NCBI RefSeq assembly: GCF_002240415.1
Contig: NZ_CP020028.1
Span: 4,489,501 to 4,553,500 of the forward strand
Direction: 5' to 3'
DNA length: 64,000 nt
DNA from: Paenibacillus kribbensis
GTDB lineage: Bacteria > Bacillota > Bacilli > Paenibacillales > Paenibacillaceae
Position numbers and translations under genes: made by a program. The notes below the pieces were generated by a model. That model ran no database searches. It was not told the origin of the DNA and worked only from the letters and a program-made list of their open reading frames with translations. Position 1 is the stretch's first letter. Every line of letters begins with the position of its first letter. This document shows, one piece after another, positions 28,785 to 38,209 of the stretch.

Positions 28785-30479
28785 TCACACGTTTGCATGA
28801 TCTAAATGCCAAGTGACAGGATTATCGCCAATCAAGACGAGAATTTTCAAGCCGACTTGCACAGACAGCACCTCATCCGGATCTTCCAGATCAATGCCTG
28901 TAATTTCCTTGATGCGTTCAATCCGGTAAGTCACTGTCTTATAATGGACGTACAACTCCTCGGCTGTTTTGGCGGCGTTTTGATGGTGCTGCAAAAACGT
29001 TTGCAGCGTTTTGATTAAATCCTCCCTGTTCGGCTGCTTGTAGGCAAGTAATTTTTTTAACGAGGGCGGAATGAATTTCGCCAGTTCTCCGGCGTCCTCG
29101 ATTTGACAAAGCAGACGGTATATACCCAAATCTGAAAAGGCCGCGATTGCAGAGCTGCCATTCATCATCGTCCCAAGCTGTAAAGCGTCCTGGGCTTCCT
29201 TATAGCTGCGGGGCAGCTCCGTTATCGAATGGGCCGCGCTCCCGATGCCGACCTGCAAGTTGAGATGCTCAAAGCTTTTATAAAACATTTTCTGAATGCT
29301 CTCGGCCGCTTTCTTTATCGTGCGCAAGCAGGCTGATTTGTCTTCTTCGACGTTTTCCACATTCCACAAAACAATGAGTTGATCGCTCCGGCTTCGGATG
29401 GTGCCTTCCGGAACCTGTTGATGAATGAATTCATACAGCATACGCTGATATGGATTATGTAGTCCATACAGATCTGTCTTCATCGCATCGTATCCATCCG
29501 CGGTCCGCAAGCGGAACAGTACGACGACATATATCTTGTTCAAATCCCAGCCGATCAAATTGGCCCGCTGATATACGCTCTGCAGGGATTCAATTTTGGC
29601 ATGCAGCAGATCGTCGATTAAGTCATCTTTGAATTTCATTTCTACTTCAGCTACGGCATATTGCTTGACGAGATCGAGTGACAAGGAAGTGGCCGCGTTT
29701 TCAATCGCAATGAAATCAAGCGCTTCCACTGTTTTGCACGTTTCATGAATAACGAGATGAATCTTGATATGATTCACCGTCTCAACCGGAATGACAAAAT
29801 GGTTGCATATTCGGCCGTCCCAATCCGGATAGTTCACGCGCTGCCGATAAAAAGGGAACTCGGTATCCATCCGGGCAGCATCCGCTTCCTCTTGTTCCAG
29901 CACTTCAAACTGCACTAAATGAGGATCAGTCGACGATATGGAGTGGAAATTCCGATCATATAAAGTCACAGGATTGCCAATCAGCTTTGTTAGGGAAGCA
30001 ATAATATGTTCCGAGCCTTTATTAGCAAGTGTAAGCGCAATAAATTTGTCATGGGCTTCCTTAAAGTATTTGAGCTTAACCACTTGGTTGTTGAAAAGAG
30101 CTTCCATCACCGGATATATGATCTCTCGGTAAGGGACCTGCTTTGGAATCTGAATAACGGGCAAATGGAGCATCTCCGACGCTTCGATGATGCCAGAAGG
30201 AATATCGTGTACAAATCTACCTGTTTTTATAATTAATGCGCTCGCTTGTTTTTCGGATAACTGGGCCATAAAAGCTTTCTGTTCGCTGACATTGTAGGAT
30301 TGCAGCGGATACAAACTAGTCAGTAGCAATTCTCCCCCGCTAATCCACTCGGCGATATCCGGTGCCTCTATAATTGTCACTCCGCGAATCGGGTTGTTCA
30401 GGCCTTGCTTGCCACTGATGACGAACGCTTGTTTTAGTGTATCGATTAGAAACAAATCCTTTACCTTGAATTCCATCAT
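28785..30479 (-). CDS. pucR: PucR-family regulator of ureide/purine catabolism
   Basis: The regulator of about 564 residues has an N-terminal PucR (purine catabolism) sensor domain, starting near KVKDLFLIDT with GGELLLTSLYPL. A middle GGDEF-like/GAF-like region follows. The C-terminal helix-turn-helix (AAKTAEELYVHYKTVTYRIERIKEITG) is placed as in PucR and CdaR. ATG 30479 is chosen over the open frame to 30533 because GGGAG lies 6 bases upstream. In B. subtilis PucR activates purine/allantoin genes in response to allantoic acid and related effectors. Here it lies directly upstream of the allC operon and is the obvious candidate activator. Confidence 0.92.
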   Translation of the reverse strand: MMEFKVKDLFLIDTLKQAFVISGKQGLNNPIRGVTIIEAPDIAEWISGGELLLTSLYPLQSYNVSEQKAFMAQLSEKQASALIIKTGRFVHDIPSGIIEASEMLHLPVIQIPKQVPYREIIYPVMEALFNNQVVKLKYFKEAHDKFIALTLANKGSEHIIASLTKLIGNPVTLYDRNFHSISSTDPHLVQFEVLEQEEADAARMDTEFPFYRQRVNYPDWDGRICNHFVIPVETVNHIKIHLVIHETCKTVEALDFIAIENAATSLSLDLVKQYAVAEVEMKFKDDLIDDLLHAKIESLQSVYQRANLIGWDLNKIYVVVLFRLRTADGYDAMKTDLYGLHNPYQRMLYEFIHQQVPEGTIRSRSDQLIVLWNVENVEEDKSACLRTIKKAAESIQKMFYKSFEHLNLQVGIGSAAHSITELPRSYKEAQDALQLGTMMNGSSAIAAFSDLGIYRLLCQIEDAGELAKFIPPSLKKLLAYKQPNREDLIKTLQTFLQHHQNAAKTAEELYVHYKTVTYRIERIKEITGIDLEDPDEVLSVQVGLKILVLIGDNPVTWHLDHANV

Positions 30480-30875
30480 TTCTGGCTCCCATCGATATAG
30501 AAGTAGATTAGTCGAGGAAAGAAACAAGCCCAATCTCTTATTTTCTTGGTATCTATTAGTACGTATTCGAAAGGATTTTTATTTGAATATCATTTCACTC
30601 TCGAAGTCTTCGATCAAATATCCACCTCCGGTTTCACTGCTAATTCTCGGGACATTTTCTACCATAATAATACTGTAATCGTTTCACTATCTCCAAATCT
30701 AAATTTTAGAGTTTTAAATAGTACGGAATAAAGAAGCTATGTATACGAAAATAAAACCAAATAGCCAGTCGCCGATTGATTTCGACGACTGGCTGCTTAC
30801 ACGTGCAGAGTGTTTTGATCCCTGTATTTGCTATGAACGTTCAAATGGTATCAGGACTAATCCTGCTTTTATATT
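30480..30875. other. Intergenic region upstream of pucR
   Basis: The region is AT-rich. A possible pucR promoter on the minus strand is TTGGAG, an 18-base spacer and TATTAT near 30665-30695. A 28-codon minus-strand frame at 30579-30665 (MVENVPRISS...) has no ribosome binding site at its ATG. An internal TTG start behind GGAGGTG would give a 12-residue leader peptide. I cannot support either as a gene. The yfcC-type gene terminator lies at 30763-30794. Confidence 0.4.
30763..30794 (-). terminator. Terminator of the M20/YfcC operon
   Basis: A 9-base perfect stem AGCCAGTCG/CGACTGGCT is followed on the minus strand by ATTTGGTTTTATTTTC, about 80 bases after the carrier stop codon. Confidence 0.8.
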
Positions 30876-32294
30876 TTAGTGATACCCGATGATTTGGGCC
30901 ACAACTACGAATATTGCACCCAGTACGAACCAGATGGCCAGTAGCGGCCAAAAGAAACGAACCCATTTCTGGTAGGGAATACCCGATACAGCCAAGCTTC
31001 CCATTAAGGCAGAGGAAGTTGGCAAAATCATGTTCGAGAAGCCGTCTCCCAATTGGAAGGCAAGCACCGTCGTCTGTCTTGTAATGCCCAGCAGATCGGA
31101 CAATGGCACCATAATCGGCATCGTCGTCGCAGCCATACCCGAGCCGGAGGTGATGAATACGTTCATGATATTTTGGAACACATACATTCCCAGCACTTGC
31201 ACCGATTCAGGCAGATGCCCAACTGCGATAGCCAGACTGTTGACAATGGAGTCAATGACATTGCCGTGATCCAGTACAACTACGATGGAACGGGCAAAAC
31301 CGATAATCAAGGCACCATACGTGATATCCTTGGCTCCTTTTACAAACTCTGCAGCAATACGACTCGGCCCATAGCCTGCGCAAAATCCCGAGATCACTCC
31401 CATCGAAAGAAACAGAGCGGCCAGTTCCTCCATCCACCAATCCTGCTTGGACACCCCCCAGATCAACATTACAAAGCTCACCGCGACAGTCAAAATGATC
31501 AGGACATGCCTAAGCTGTATGGAGGGCAGATTCGATAAATCCACCGGCTTGTCATCAGCACTCTGTTCCAATTCGTAAACGAGGCTGCTCTCCGGGCTAT
31601 TCTTCACTCTGCTGGCATAGCGCATTATATATAAGCTGGTAATCACAATCAAAATGACTAACAGAATGACACGAAGCCACAGTCCTGAAAAAATAGGAAT
31701 TTGCGCAATCGCCTGTGCCAATCCGACATTAAACGGGTTCAGCAATCCGGCCGTAAATCCGCAGGAAGCCCCGAGTGAAATCATGGCCGTGCCTGTCATG
31801 GCATCAAATTTCAGCGCCCGGGCAATAGCAATACCGATGGGTACAAATACCATCACCTCGGTGGACATGCCCATGGTGAAGCCACCGACGGAAAACAGGG
31901 TAATAAATACGGGAATCACCCATATGCCTTTGTTGGAAAAGGACCTTGCGACTCTTCCAGTCACCGCCTCAATTGTTCCTGAGGACGTAATAATCTGGAA
32001 AACACCGCCGATGATGAGAATAAAAAAGACGACATCGGCCGAATCGACCAGACCGGATACAATGGATTTCGGAATATCCCACAGCGTAACCGGATTCGGA
32101 TCGACATGAGCGTATGAACCGGGAACGAGAAGTGTTTTACCGGTCGCTTCATTTTTCACCCGTTCAAACTCTCCAGCAGGCACGACATAGGTAAGGATCC
32201 CGGCCACTAGCGTCAGGAAAATAAGAATGACAAAGGTGTGCGGCATTTTCAGCCATTTTCTAGGTCCGCTCGGTACGGCGCTGTTGCTACTCAT
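30876..32294 (-). CDS. YfcC-family (DcuC-like) carrier
   Basis: The 472-residue multi-span membrane protein belongs to the YfcC/C4-dicarboxylate anaerobic carrier superfamily. It has KMPHTFVILIFLTLVAGILT at its N-terminus, FSVGGFTMGMSTEVMVFVP in the middle and the conserved GSGMAATTMPIMVPLSDLLG near residue 390. ATG 32294 follows GGGGGG at 7 bases and overlaps the upstream M20 gene by 8 bases, so the two are co-translated. Family members are linked to uptake of peptides, arginine/ornithine or basic amino acids. Paired with an M20 hydrolase, it probably brings in an N-acyl or amide-linked amino acid; this is inferred. Confidence 0.88.
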   Translation of the reverse strand: MSSNSAVPSGPRKWLKMPHTFVILIFLTLVAGILTYVVPAGEFERVKNEATGKTLLVPGSYAHVDPNPVTLWDIPKSIVSGLVDSADVVFFILIIGGVFQIITSSGTIEAVTGRVARSFSNKGIWVIPVFITLFSVGGFTMGMSTEVMVFVPIGIAIARALKFDAMTGTAMISLGASCGFTAGLLNPFNVGLAQAIAQIPIFSGLWLRVILLVILIVITSLYIMRYASRVKNSPESSLVYELEQSADDKPVDLSNLPSIQLRHVLIILTVAVSFVMLIWGVSKQDWWMEELAALFLSMGVISGFCAGYGPSRIAAEFVKGAKDITYGALIIGFARSIVVVLDHGNVIDSIVNSLAIAVGHLPESVQVLGMYVFQNIMNVFITSGSGMAATTMPIMVPLSDLLGITRQTTVLAFQLGDGFSNMILPTSSALMGSLAVSGIPYQKWVRFFWPLLAIWFVLGAIFVVVAQIIGYH

Positions 32295-33510
32295 TCGGAT
32301 GCCCCCCGTTTCTCTGCGCTTGCCACTGCTCAAATTCAGTTCGTACCTCTTTTAAAGCCACGGGGTCGGTCAATAGATCATAAGCAGTCATCGCCAGCGC
32401 TTTGGCAGCATAATTCATTTCAACCATGCCTTCCTCCGCTCCCGCAAGTCGGGCGAATTCCGGCGTATGCGTGGACGCATCCCCCAGTCGGATATAAGGG
32501 TGAATGGCTGCGGTAATCTGGCTGACATTGCCGATATCCGACGAGCCAATCCCTCCCTGTGCAGGGGGCTCGTGAACCTCCAGACCAAGCTGCTCCAGAT
32601 TGCTTTGGAACAAGGCAGCCAATGTCTTGTTGGTATTGCGCTCCGCATAAATAAGTCCCTCGGCAATGTCCACGGTCGCGCCCATGCCTTCTGCCGCAGC
32701 ACGAACAGCACGGTACACCTTGTTCCGTACTTCGGCCAAGCCAACAACGGTTTGGGCACGCAAAATAAACACGGCCTCACACAGCTCCGGTACAACATTC
32801 GGGGCATCCCCGCCTTTAGTAATAATGCCGTGGATACGCACGTCACTGGTGACGAACTGGCGAACGGAATTAATCGCCACAAAGGCATTAATCATGGCAT
32901 CCAGCGCACTGATGCCCTTCTCCGGGGAGGAAGCAGCATGAGCCTGCTTGCCATGAAACGTAAACGTGGCATCTACACAGGCCAGTCCCCCGCGCAAAAC
33001 CATCGTTTTGCTCTGCGGATGCACCATCATCACGGCGTCCACGCCATCGAATACGCCCTGCTCGCACATGATGATTTTGCCGCCGCCCTCCTCCTCGGCT
33101 GGTGTGCCCAATACCACGATGCGTCCGGGCAGGTCCGGCACCGCTTCCTTCAGGGCCATGGCTGCTCCGACCGAGGCGGTGCAAATCAGGTTGTGCCCGC
33201 AGGCATGTCCAATCGTCGGCAGGGCATCATACTCTGCCAGCAGGGCGATGGTCGGTCCGCCGGGCTTCCCTTCCCATACTGCGCGGAAGGAGGTTTCCAG
33301 TCCGGCAATTCCCTTTTCCACAGCAAAGCCAGCCTGTTCCAATGTATTGGTGAGCCATCCCTGAGCCTGATATTCATGAAAGCTCAATTCAGGATGTGCA
33401 TGTATCGTTCGGGCAAGCTCCCGCAGCTCGTGATCCTTTGCATCTACAGCCTTCAAAATCTCTTCATGAGACGGTGCTCTGCCAGTCTGTCCATTCGTCG
33501 TTGAATCCAT
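32287..33510 (-). CDS. M20 amidohydrolase (AbgB-like)
   Basis: The metal-dependent amidohydrolase/carboxypeptidase has 407 residues. It shows HAHPELSFHE, the metal site GHACGHNL, the catalytic-base region GTPAEEEGGGK and the late Ile-Gly-Ser-Ser-Asp-Ile-Gly-Asn segment seen in aminobenzoyl-glutamate hydrolase B relatives. ATG 33510 is preferred (AAAGGCGG upstream) over 33531, which has no ribosome binding site. Its substrate is unknown; p-aminobenzoyl-glutamate, N-acyl amino acids and dipeptides are all possible. The upstream LysR gene and a 9-base inverted repeat point to inducible control together with the downstream carrier. Confidence 0.88.
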   Translation of the reverse strand: MDSTTNGQTGRAPSHEEILKAVDAKDHELRELARTIHAHPELSFHEYQAQGWLTNTLEQAGFAVEKGIAGLETSFRAVWEGKPGGPTIALLAEYDALPTIGHACGHNLICTASVGAAMALKEAVPDLPGRIVVLGTPAEEEGGGKIIMCEQGVFDGVDAVMMVHPQSKTMVLRGGLACVDATFTFHGKQAHAASSPEKGISALDAMINAFVAINSVRQFVTSDVRIHGIITKGGDAPNVVPELCEAVFILRAQTVVGLAEVRNKVYRAVRAAAEGMGATVDIAEGLIYAERNTNKTLAALFQSNLEQLGLEVHEPPAQGGIGSSDIGNVSQITAAIHPYIRLGDASTHTPEFARLAGAEEGMVEMNYAAKALAMTAYDLLTDPVALKEVRTEFEQWQAQRNGGHPNE

Positions 33511-33547
33511 CAGTGAAATGCCGCCTTTCATTCGTCATAACGAATAA

Positions 33548-33577
33548 TTATACAATTTATTAATCAACATTGTATAA
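33548..33577. promoter_or_regulatory. Inverted repeat, candidate LysR-type operator
   Basis: TTATACAAT (33548-33556) and ATTGTATAA (33569-33577) form perfect 9-base arms around a 12-base centre, 38 bases upstream of the M20 start codon. It is the natural target for the LysR regulator encoded next door. Confidence 0.6.
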
Positions 33578-33706
33578 GCGAATTTCAGTGAAGTAAATTT
33601 AATATTTTTTGGTTTTACACTTAAAATTATTTTATATATGACATGGGAATCCTTGAAAAACGCCGTTTTACACCAATAAATAGGGCTACTCACAGTAATC
33701 AAAGAA

Positions 33707-34594
33707 TTATGTTTGGAGCATCCATTCAACAAATCGTTCCACCGCCATCAAGCGGCTGGATTTATTTTTATACAACATCCAGGTTCGACGCAGAACAGGA
33801 TCTCCATTTTGGCGAATCAAATGAAATGCATATAATTCATCCTTTGGAGAAACAAATATTTCGGGTACGATAGAATATCCCAGTCCGTGGCGGACCATTT
33901 CCTTGCAGGTTTCGTAGCTGTCCACCTCCATGGAAACACGTGGCGGCCTGCCGAATCTTTCACTCCACCACGCTTGCACAGATTCGTTGAACGAGGAATA
34001 CATGTGACCGGAAAGCTGCGGATTGCCCGGGTCTTTATAACGAATCAGCGGGAGCTCTGGCAATTGCTCAAGCGCTACAGCTTCCTTGGAGATCACGCAA
34101 ATATGCTCCTCATGAAGAAGATGCTTTCCCTCGGACCAGGGATAGTCGTTGCGGATGACACCCAGATGAATTTCATCCCCGCGAAGCATTTCATAAATTT
34201 CTGCGCTGAGTCCACAGGTTACCGAAAATTGCACATCTGGATAAATATCTTTGAAGCTCTTTAAAATCGGCGGAAGCCGGTAGTGACCATAGTAGCTCGA
34301 AATTCCCAGACGCAGCGTTCCTTTTACCTCACCGCTCAGGTGAATGACAGCTTCTTTTAATTCGGTCAGTTCTCTCAAATTTCGCTTGGCATACTGGAGC
34401 AGTCGCTCACCTTCCATGGTCAGCTGGGTTCCTCGGTTTCCACGAACGATAATGGGTACACCGAACTCCTTCTCCATTTGGTTCAGACGATAGGTCAAGG
34501 CGGGCTGTGTAATATACAAACGGTCGGCGGCGCGTTTCAAGCTATGTTCTTCTGCAATGTAGCACAACATCAGGCAATCCTTTTCATCCATCAT
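33707..34594 (-). CDS. LysR-family transcriptional regulator
   Basis: The regulator of about 295 residues has an N-terminal winged helix-turn-helix (HSLKRAADRLYITQPALTYR at about residues 16-35) and a substrate-binding-protein-like effector domain. ATG 34594 is chosen because GGAAGG stands 7 bases before it. The frame stays open to 34699 without a ribosome binding site. It lies upstream of, and in the same direction as, the M20/YfcC pair, so it is the probable regulator of that pair. The variant residues QMEKEFGVPIIVRGNRG are normal for the family. Confidence 0.92.
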   Translation of the reverse strand: MMDEKDCLMLCYIAEEHSLKRAADRLYITQPALTYRLNQMEKEFGVPIIVRGNRGTQLTMEGERLLQYAKRNLRELTELKEAVIHLSGEVKGTLRLGISSYYGHYRLPPILKSFKDIYPDVQFSVTCGLSAEIYEMLRGDEIHLGVIRNDYPWSEGKHLLHEEHICVISKEAVALEQLPELPLIRYKDPGNPQLSGHMYSSFNESVQAWWSERFGRPPRVSMEVDSYETCKEMVRHGLGYSIVPEIFVSPKDELYAFHLIRQNGDPVLRRTWMLYKNKSSRLMAVERFVEWMLQT

Positions 34595-34922
34595 CGTCAT
34601 TCCTTCCGTGATCCTGTCCGTTATCCTGTCCCTTTTCCAGCCGTTCTCATGTTCTCCGCAGGAAAAAGCCCACAGACGGTTCGGTCTATTATACCTCATG
34701 AGGGGCTTGGAGAAAGTCCAGGTTCCAACTACACATGCTCGCCTTTTTTTGTCTTTTTCCAGCAGTAAGAGGTATTTCTCCGGTCGTTCGCCACTTCTGT
34801 TCCGTCAAAATCTTCATACCAAGCTCCTGAGAGCAGATAAAAAACGGGCCATGGAATGATTTCCGTAGTCCGTTTTTCGCGTTAGGATTGATGATAACTG
34901 GTCTGTATTTTATGTCTTCAGG
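34595..34922. other. Intergenic region upstream of the LysR gene
   Basis: It must contain the LysR promoter. The only clear element is the terminator of the upstream transcription unit at 34841-34877. No further gene was seen. Confidence 0.5.
34841..34877 (-). terminator. Intrinsic terminator of the stalk/1093-residue-protein operon
   Basis: On the minus strand AAAACGG and the inner GGAA pair with TTCC and CCGTTTT, leaving a partly mismatched middle, and the stem is followed by TTATC. It lies about 45 bases after the stop of the large protein. Confidence 0.75.
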
Positions 34923-37900
34923 TTAGTGAGGGACAAATGAACTGAAATCGTCCCGGCTGGACTGGTCAGCATGATAAAACACGACATCCCCATCCTGTAA
35001 ATGAAAGGTGTGTCCGTACGGGTCCTTAATCTCTCTGCTATAACCTTCCAGTTGCCATTGGTTCATCAGCGGACCATTAATATATTGCAGATGAGGATGC
35101 TCGGTGTCCCCCTGACGGAGCGATTCCAAATTGAAGCGAACCACGATAAAGCCCGTTTTCTTGAATATAGCCGCATGCTCGTTTAGTTCCCAGTGACGGC
35201 TTTCATTACGTAAATCCGTCCCTTTGGTGACGGCGTACACATCGGCAGGCAGGCTATATTCGCCATACCAGCGCTGAATTGCCGCATTCGCACGGTCGAC
35301 ATCCACCCCCTCCGGCAGGTCTGTCTTTGGACCGATCAAGGTACGCACCGCCGCGGGCAGCACCAGCCAATCGTAGCGGCCGATCCACGTCTTGTTACGC
35401 GTGATACGCTGAGTATACAGCGCTACATAACGTTCCAACGTCGACTGGTCTCGCTGTGTTTCGCTCAATTCATGCTTGTATTTGTATGCGGCTGTGTCCT
35501 GCATTTCCTCTGCCGGTACATTGCGCAGCCGCTCATTCAGAATAACATACCGTTTCTCTCGATCCTCCGCCGATCCCAATCGGATAAATTTGCGGCTTCC
35601 CGCATGTGTATACAAGTCCACCTCTTCCCGCTGACGACCATCTTTACTCACCCAATAAAACGACGGCGTGATGCGGATACCATCTTTGGTACTGAACATA
35701 TTGCCTTTGGTTTTGAGATCAAACTTGAAATGGTAGCCCGTCTTGACCGCTACATTTTGGTAGCCCTCATGCGGATGACTACCGGGACGTACAGGCAAAG
35801 TAAACGGCTCCTGATTCCCCCTTGGCAATCCGTCGATGCCGCCCAGTCCTGTCCAATAGGACAGACCGCTATGCAGCGGGCTTCCCTTGTGCTGACGAAA
35901 TACCCGTTCCCAATGGTAATCGGCAATATCCGTGATATGAAAATCATACATCCGTCCGATGACTTCAATGTTGACCACATCATTGGCAACATGATGATCA
36001 AGCTCCATATTGGCATGACGCTGCTCGGTGAACCCGTCCGGTGCATTTTCAGCAATGGTACGGAATTCGACGGTGTAGTTGCCTTCATCCACCCATACTG
36101 GCAAATAAAAATCTGTGTCCAGTTGCAGCACCGGAATGTCAATCCAGGTACCCCGTGGATAAAATTGAGTTTTCCCTTTGCTGTACACGTCAAACGGAAA
36201 CCGCACCTGCTTGGTTCGTACATATTTGGCATACTCCCGCTCCCCATAGCCGGGAATATTCAAATGCGGGCCTGCCGTCGAAATCCTCACCCGGAAAGGA
36301 CGCTCCAAAATAAGTGCCGATCGCCCCTTTGTAGGCTTGGTTTTCTGGTTATGGGCAGCATCATCCGACACACTGGAAAGATTCACGACAGGAGTGTGGA
36401 CAGTCACCGTGTTAATCCCCTGTATCGGAAACGTCTTATCTGCCCCACCGTTGATGTTCCCTTTGAGAATAGCGTAGGCAATGTTGCCGCTGCTAGGCGT
36501 ATTGGGCTTATTGATCTTGTGCTTATCAATCACATGCCCTGGACTGTACAGCACATCCGGTCCAATCGCCCCGGAAGTGGGAATAACACCCGGTTTAGGT
36601 CCATTCACCTTCATGCGCTCCGGATTCATAATGATCTTGTTTTCAAAGGTCAGGGCATCATTCTCCACTTCAACTTCCTTTACAGCTCCTTCTGCCTTGG
36701 ATTGTAGTGAACTGCGTTCGTCAGGTACACTCGGCTTGCTGCTGCCTCCGTTCTTGCTGCGACTACCAGCATCCACTGTACCCGGTGCAGGAGGCGGATA
36801 AAAGTTGCCCTGGGTCGCTGCAATATAGGAAGGAGGGGTATAGGATTGCGGACGGATAGTGATTGTTTCATTAGGTAACGCATAATTGCGGAGAGTAGCC
36901 TTCTTGATACCGTATACCTCCAAGTTGTCTATTGTCCAAAAAGAGTACGGACGTATAACTTTGTAGGTATAGGTTTTTTTCACCGTTTCTCTCCGCGTAG
37001 ATTTTTCCTTGGGCCGCCAGCTTAACCGATATTCCCGTTTTACGTTCACCGTGTATGTACACTGACCCGTCATGTTCACAAATTTATGCTGAAAAAGGTA
37101 TCTCTTGGCTTGTACATGACCGTACAGGCTCTCAGATGTAGGGATACCTTTGGATACGTCAAACTGTTCCCGCCCACGCTGATCCGCTTTGATAACGGCA
37201 GATACTGTCGGGTCCAGCTCGGCAGCTTCCAAACGCAAGCCAGGAGCTGGACGGGAGCAGACAACACCTTTTGTCGGCTGTTCCTCGTCTTGGCAATCTG
37301 AGGGTGCGCCCTCTTGGCTTTCTCCAGGCTTAGGACAGCCCTGACCTTCTTTGTAATACAAATAAGCGGTAAACTGCTCAAAAGAACCGTCATACGTAAA
37401 TCCGGGTACAACTCCCGGCAAAATATCTCCGCTCGGTGGTTTACCTGTCGTGCTTTTCTTGTAACCCACATACTCATATTTCGGATTAGTGGGCGGGGGA
37501 AAATCATACGGTTGATCAGGTTTTAGTTCATCTTCTATTGGTGTAAATACGTTGTTAAGCGATTTTCCATCAGTCGTAAAATGCTTGACGATTAGGTTGC
37601 TCTCCAGTTCGATCTTGAATAGGATGGGCTGGTAGATGCGCCAGGCCTCTACTTCTTTGGCGCAGGTGGGGCAGCTTTCTTCTTTTATATTTTCAGCTCG
37701 AACCATCGCATTCAGTCTTATATTTACAGTAATCGGAATGATGGTGGTATCCGTACCGATTCCCTGTTCCTGAAAGGGACGAATATCCTTCTCATTATCT
37801 GTGCCTTTACTCATAGCACGCGCATAGTCCATATAATTATCAGCTCTGGATTTAAGAAAATATTCTCCATGACTCACATAGTCTTCCGCCGTATACAAGC

Positions 37901-38204
37901 GAGCTGTTACTTTCTTGATCTTACGGCCCGGAAAATTAAATTTATAGGTGAACTTGGCTTCGCCCTGCATGTCCTTGTCGGGCTGCTTACCACCATCAGT
38001 GACCCAAGTCCCAGCGGTATTTTTCCACATGTCGAAATACATCATACCAACAAAGTAGCGATCATTCTTATCAGCAAAATAAGACAGCGGTGTGATTTCC
38101 GTATCAGCTGCCGCCTTATCGGTGGGAAAAGAAAAAGGCGGGAGCTGCAACAATAGCAGTACCCCCACCAGCAATACGGCCAGAAATTGTTTCGTCTTGA
38201 TCAT
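34923..38204 (-). CDS. Large secreted protein of unknown function (DUF5704-like)
   Basis: I do not recognise a function. The 1093-residue protein has a Sec signal peptide (MIKTKQFLAVLLVGVLLLLQ, cleavage near AAADTEITP). It is mostly beta-rich, with repeated blocks of aromatic residues. Cysteine pairs stand at CPTC near residue 185 and in a region around 290-330 (GQGCPKPG, PSDCQDEE, GVVCSRP). A proline-rich, disordered middle (about 465-540) separates N- and C-terminal halves. No sortase motif or S-layer domain is visible. It recalls DUF5704/Athe_2463-type proteins of Paenibacillus, but this is from memory. It starts 5 bases after the stalk-domain gene, so the two are co-expressed and probably act together at the cell surface. 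Confidence 0.75.
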   Translation of the reverse strand: MIKTKQFLAVLLVGVLLLLQLPPFSFPTDKAAADTEITPLSYFADKNDRYFVGMMYFDMWKNTAGTWVTDGGKQPDKDMQGEAKFTYKFNFPGRKIKKVTARLYTAEDYVSHGEYFLKSRADNYMDYARAMSKGTDNEKDIRPFQEQGIGTDTTIIPITVNIRLNAMVRAENIKEESCPTCAKEVEAWRIYQPILFKIELESNLIVKHFTTDGKSLNNVFTPIEDELKPDQPYDFPPPTNPKYEYVGYKKSTTGKPPSGDILPGVVPGFTYDGSFEQFTAYLYYKEGQGCPKPGESQEGAPSDCQDEEQPTKGVVCSRPAPGLRLEAAELDPTVSAVIKADQRGREQFDVSKGIPTSESLYGHVQAKRYLFQHKFVNMTGQCTYTVNVKREYRLSWRPKEKSTRRETVKKTYTYKVIRPYSFWTIDNLEVYGIKKATLRNYALPNETITIRPQSYTPPSYIAATQGNFYPPPAPGTVDAGSRSKNGGSSKPSVPDERSSLQSKAEGAVKEVEVENDALTFENKIIMNPERMKVNGPKPGVIPTSGAIGPDVLYSPGHVIDKHKINKPNTPSSGNIAYAILKGNINGGADKTFPIQGINTVTVHTPVVNLSSVSDDAAHNQKTKPTKGRSALILERPFRVRISTAGPHLNIPGYGEREYAKYVRTKQVRFPFDVYSKGKTQFYPRGTWIDIPVLQLDTDFYLPVWVDEGNYTVEFRTIAENAPDGFTEQRHANMELDHHVANDVVNIEVIGRMYDFHITDIADYHWERVFRQHKGSPLHSGLSYWTGLGGIDGLPRGNQEPFTLPVRPGSHPHEGYQNVAVKTGYHFKFDLKTKGNMFSTKDGIRITPSFYWVSKDGRQREEVDLYTHAGSRKFIRLGSAEDREKRYVILNERLRNVPAEEMQDTAAYKYKHELSETQRDQSTLERYVALYTQRITRNKTWIGRYDWLVLPAAVRTLIGPKTDLPEGVDVDRANAAIQRWYGEYSLPADVYAVTKGTDLRNESRHWELNEHAAIFKKTGFIVVRFNLESLRQGDTEHPHLQYINGPLMNQWQLEGYSREIKDPYGHTFHLQDGDVVFYHADQSSRDDFSSFVPH

Positions 38205-38209
38205 CGGTT

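Noticed and set aside
32467..33504. 345-codon plus-strand open frame
   Set aside because: Antisense to the M20 amidohydrolase, whose metal motifs are intact on the minus strand.
35472..36707. 411-codon plus-strand open frame
   Set aside because: It is antisense to the 1093-residue secreted protein, has no ribosome binding site and its translation is rich in Arg, His and Ile without any domain. It is a shadow of a GC-rich coding frame.
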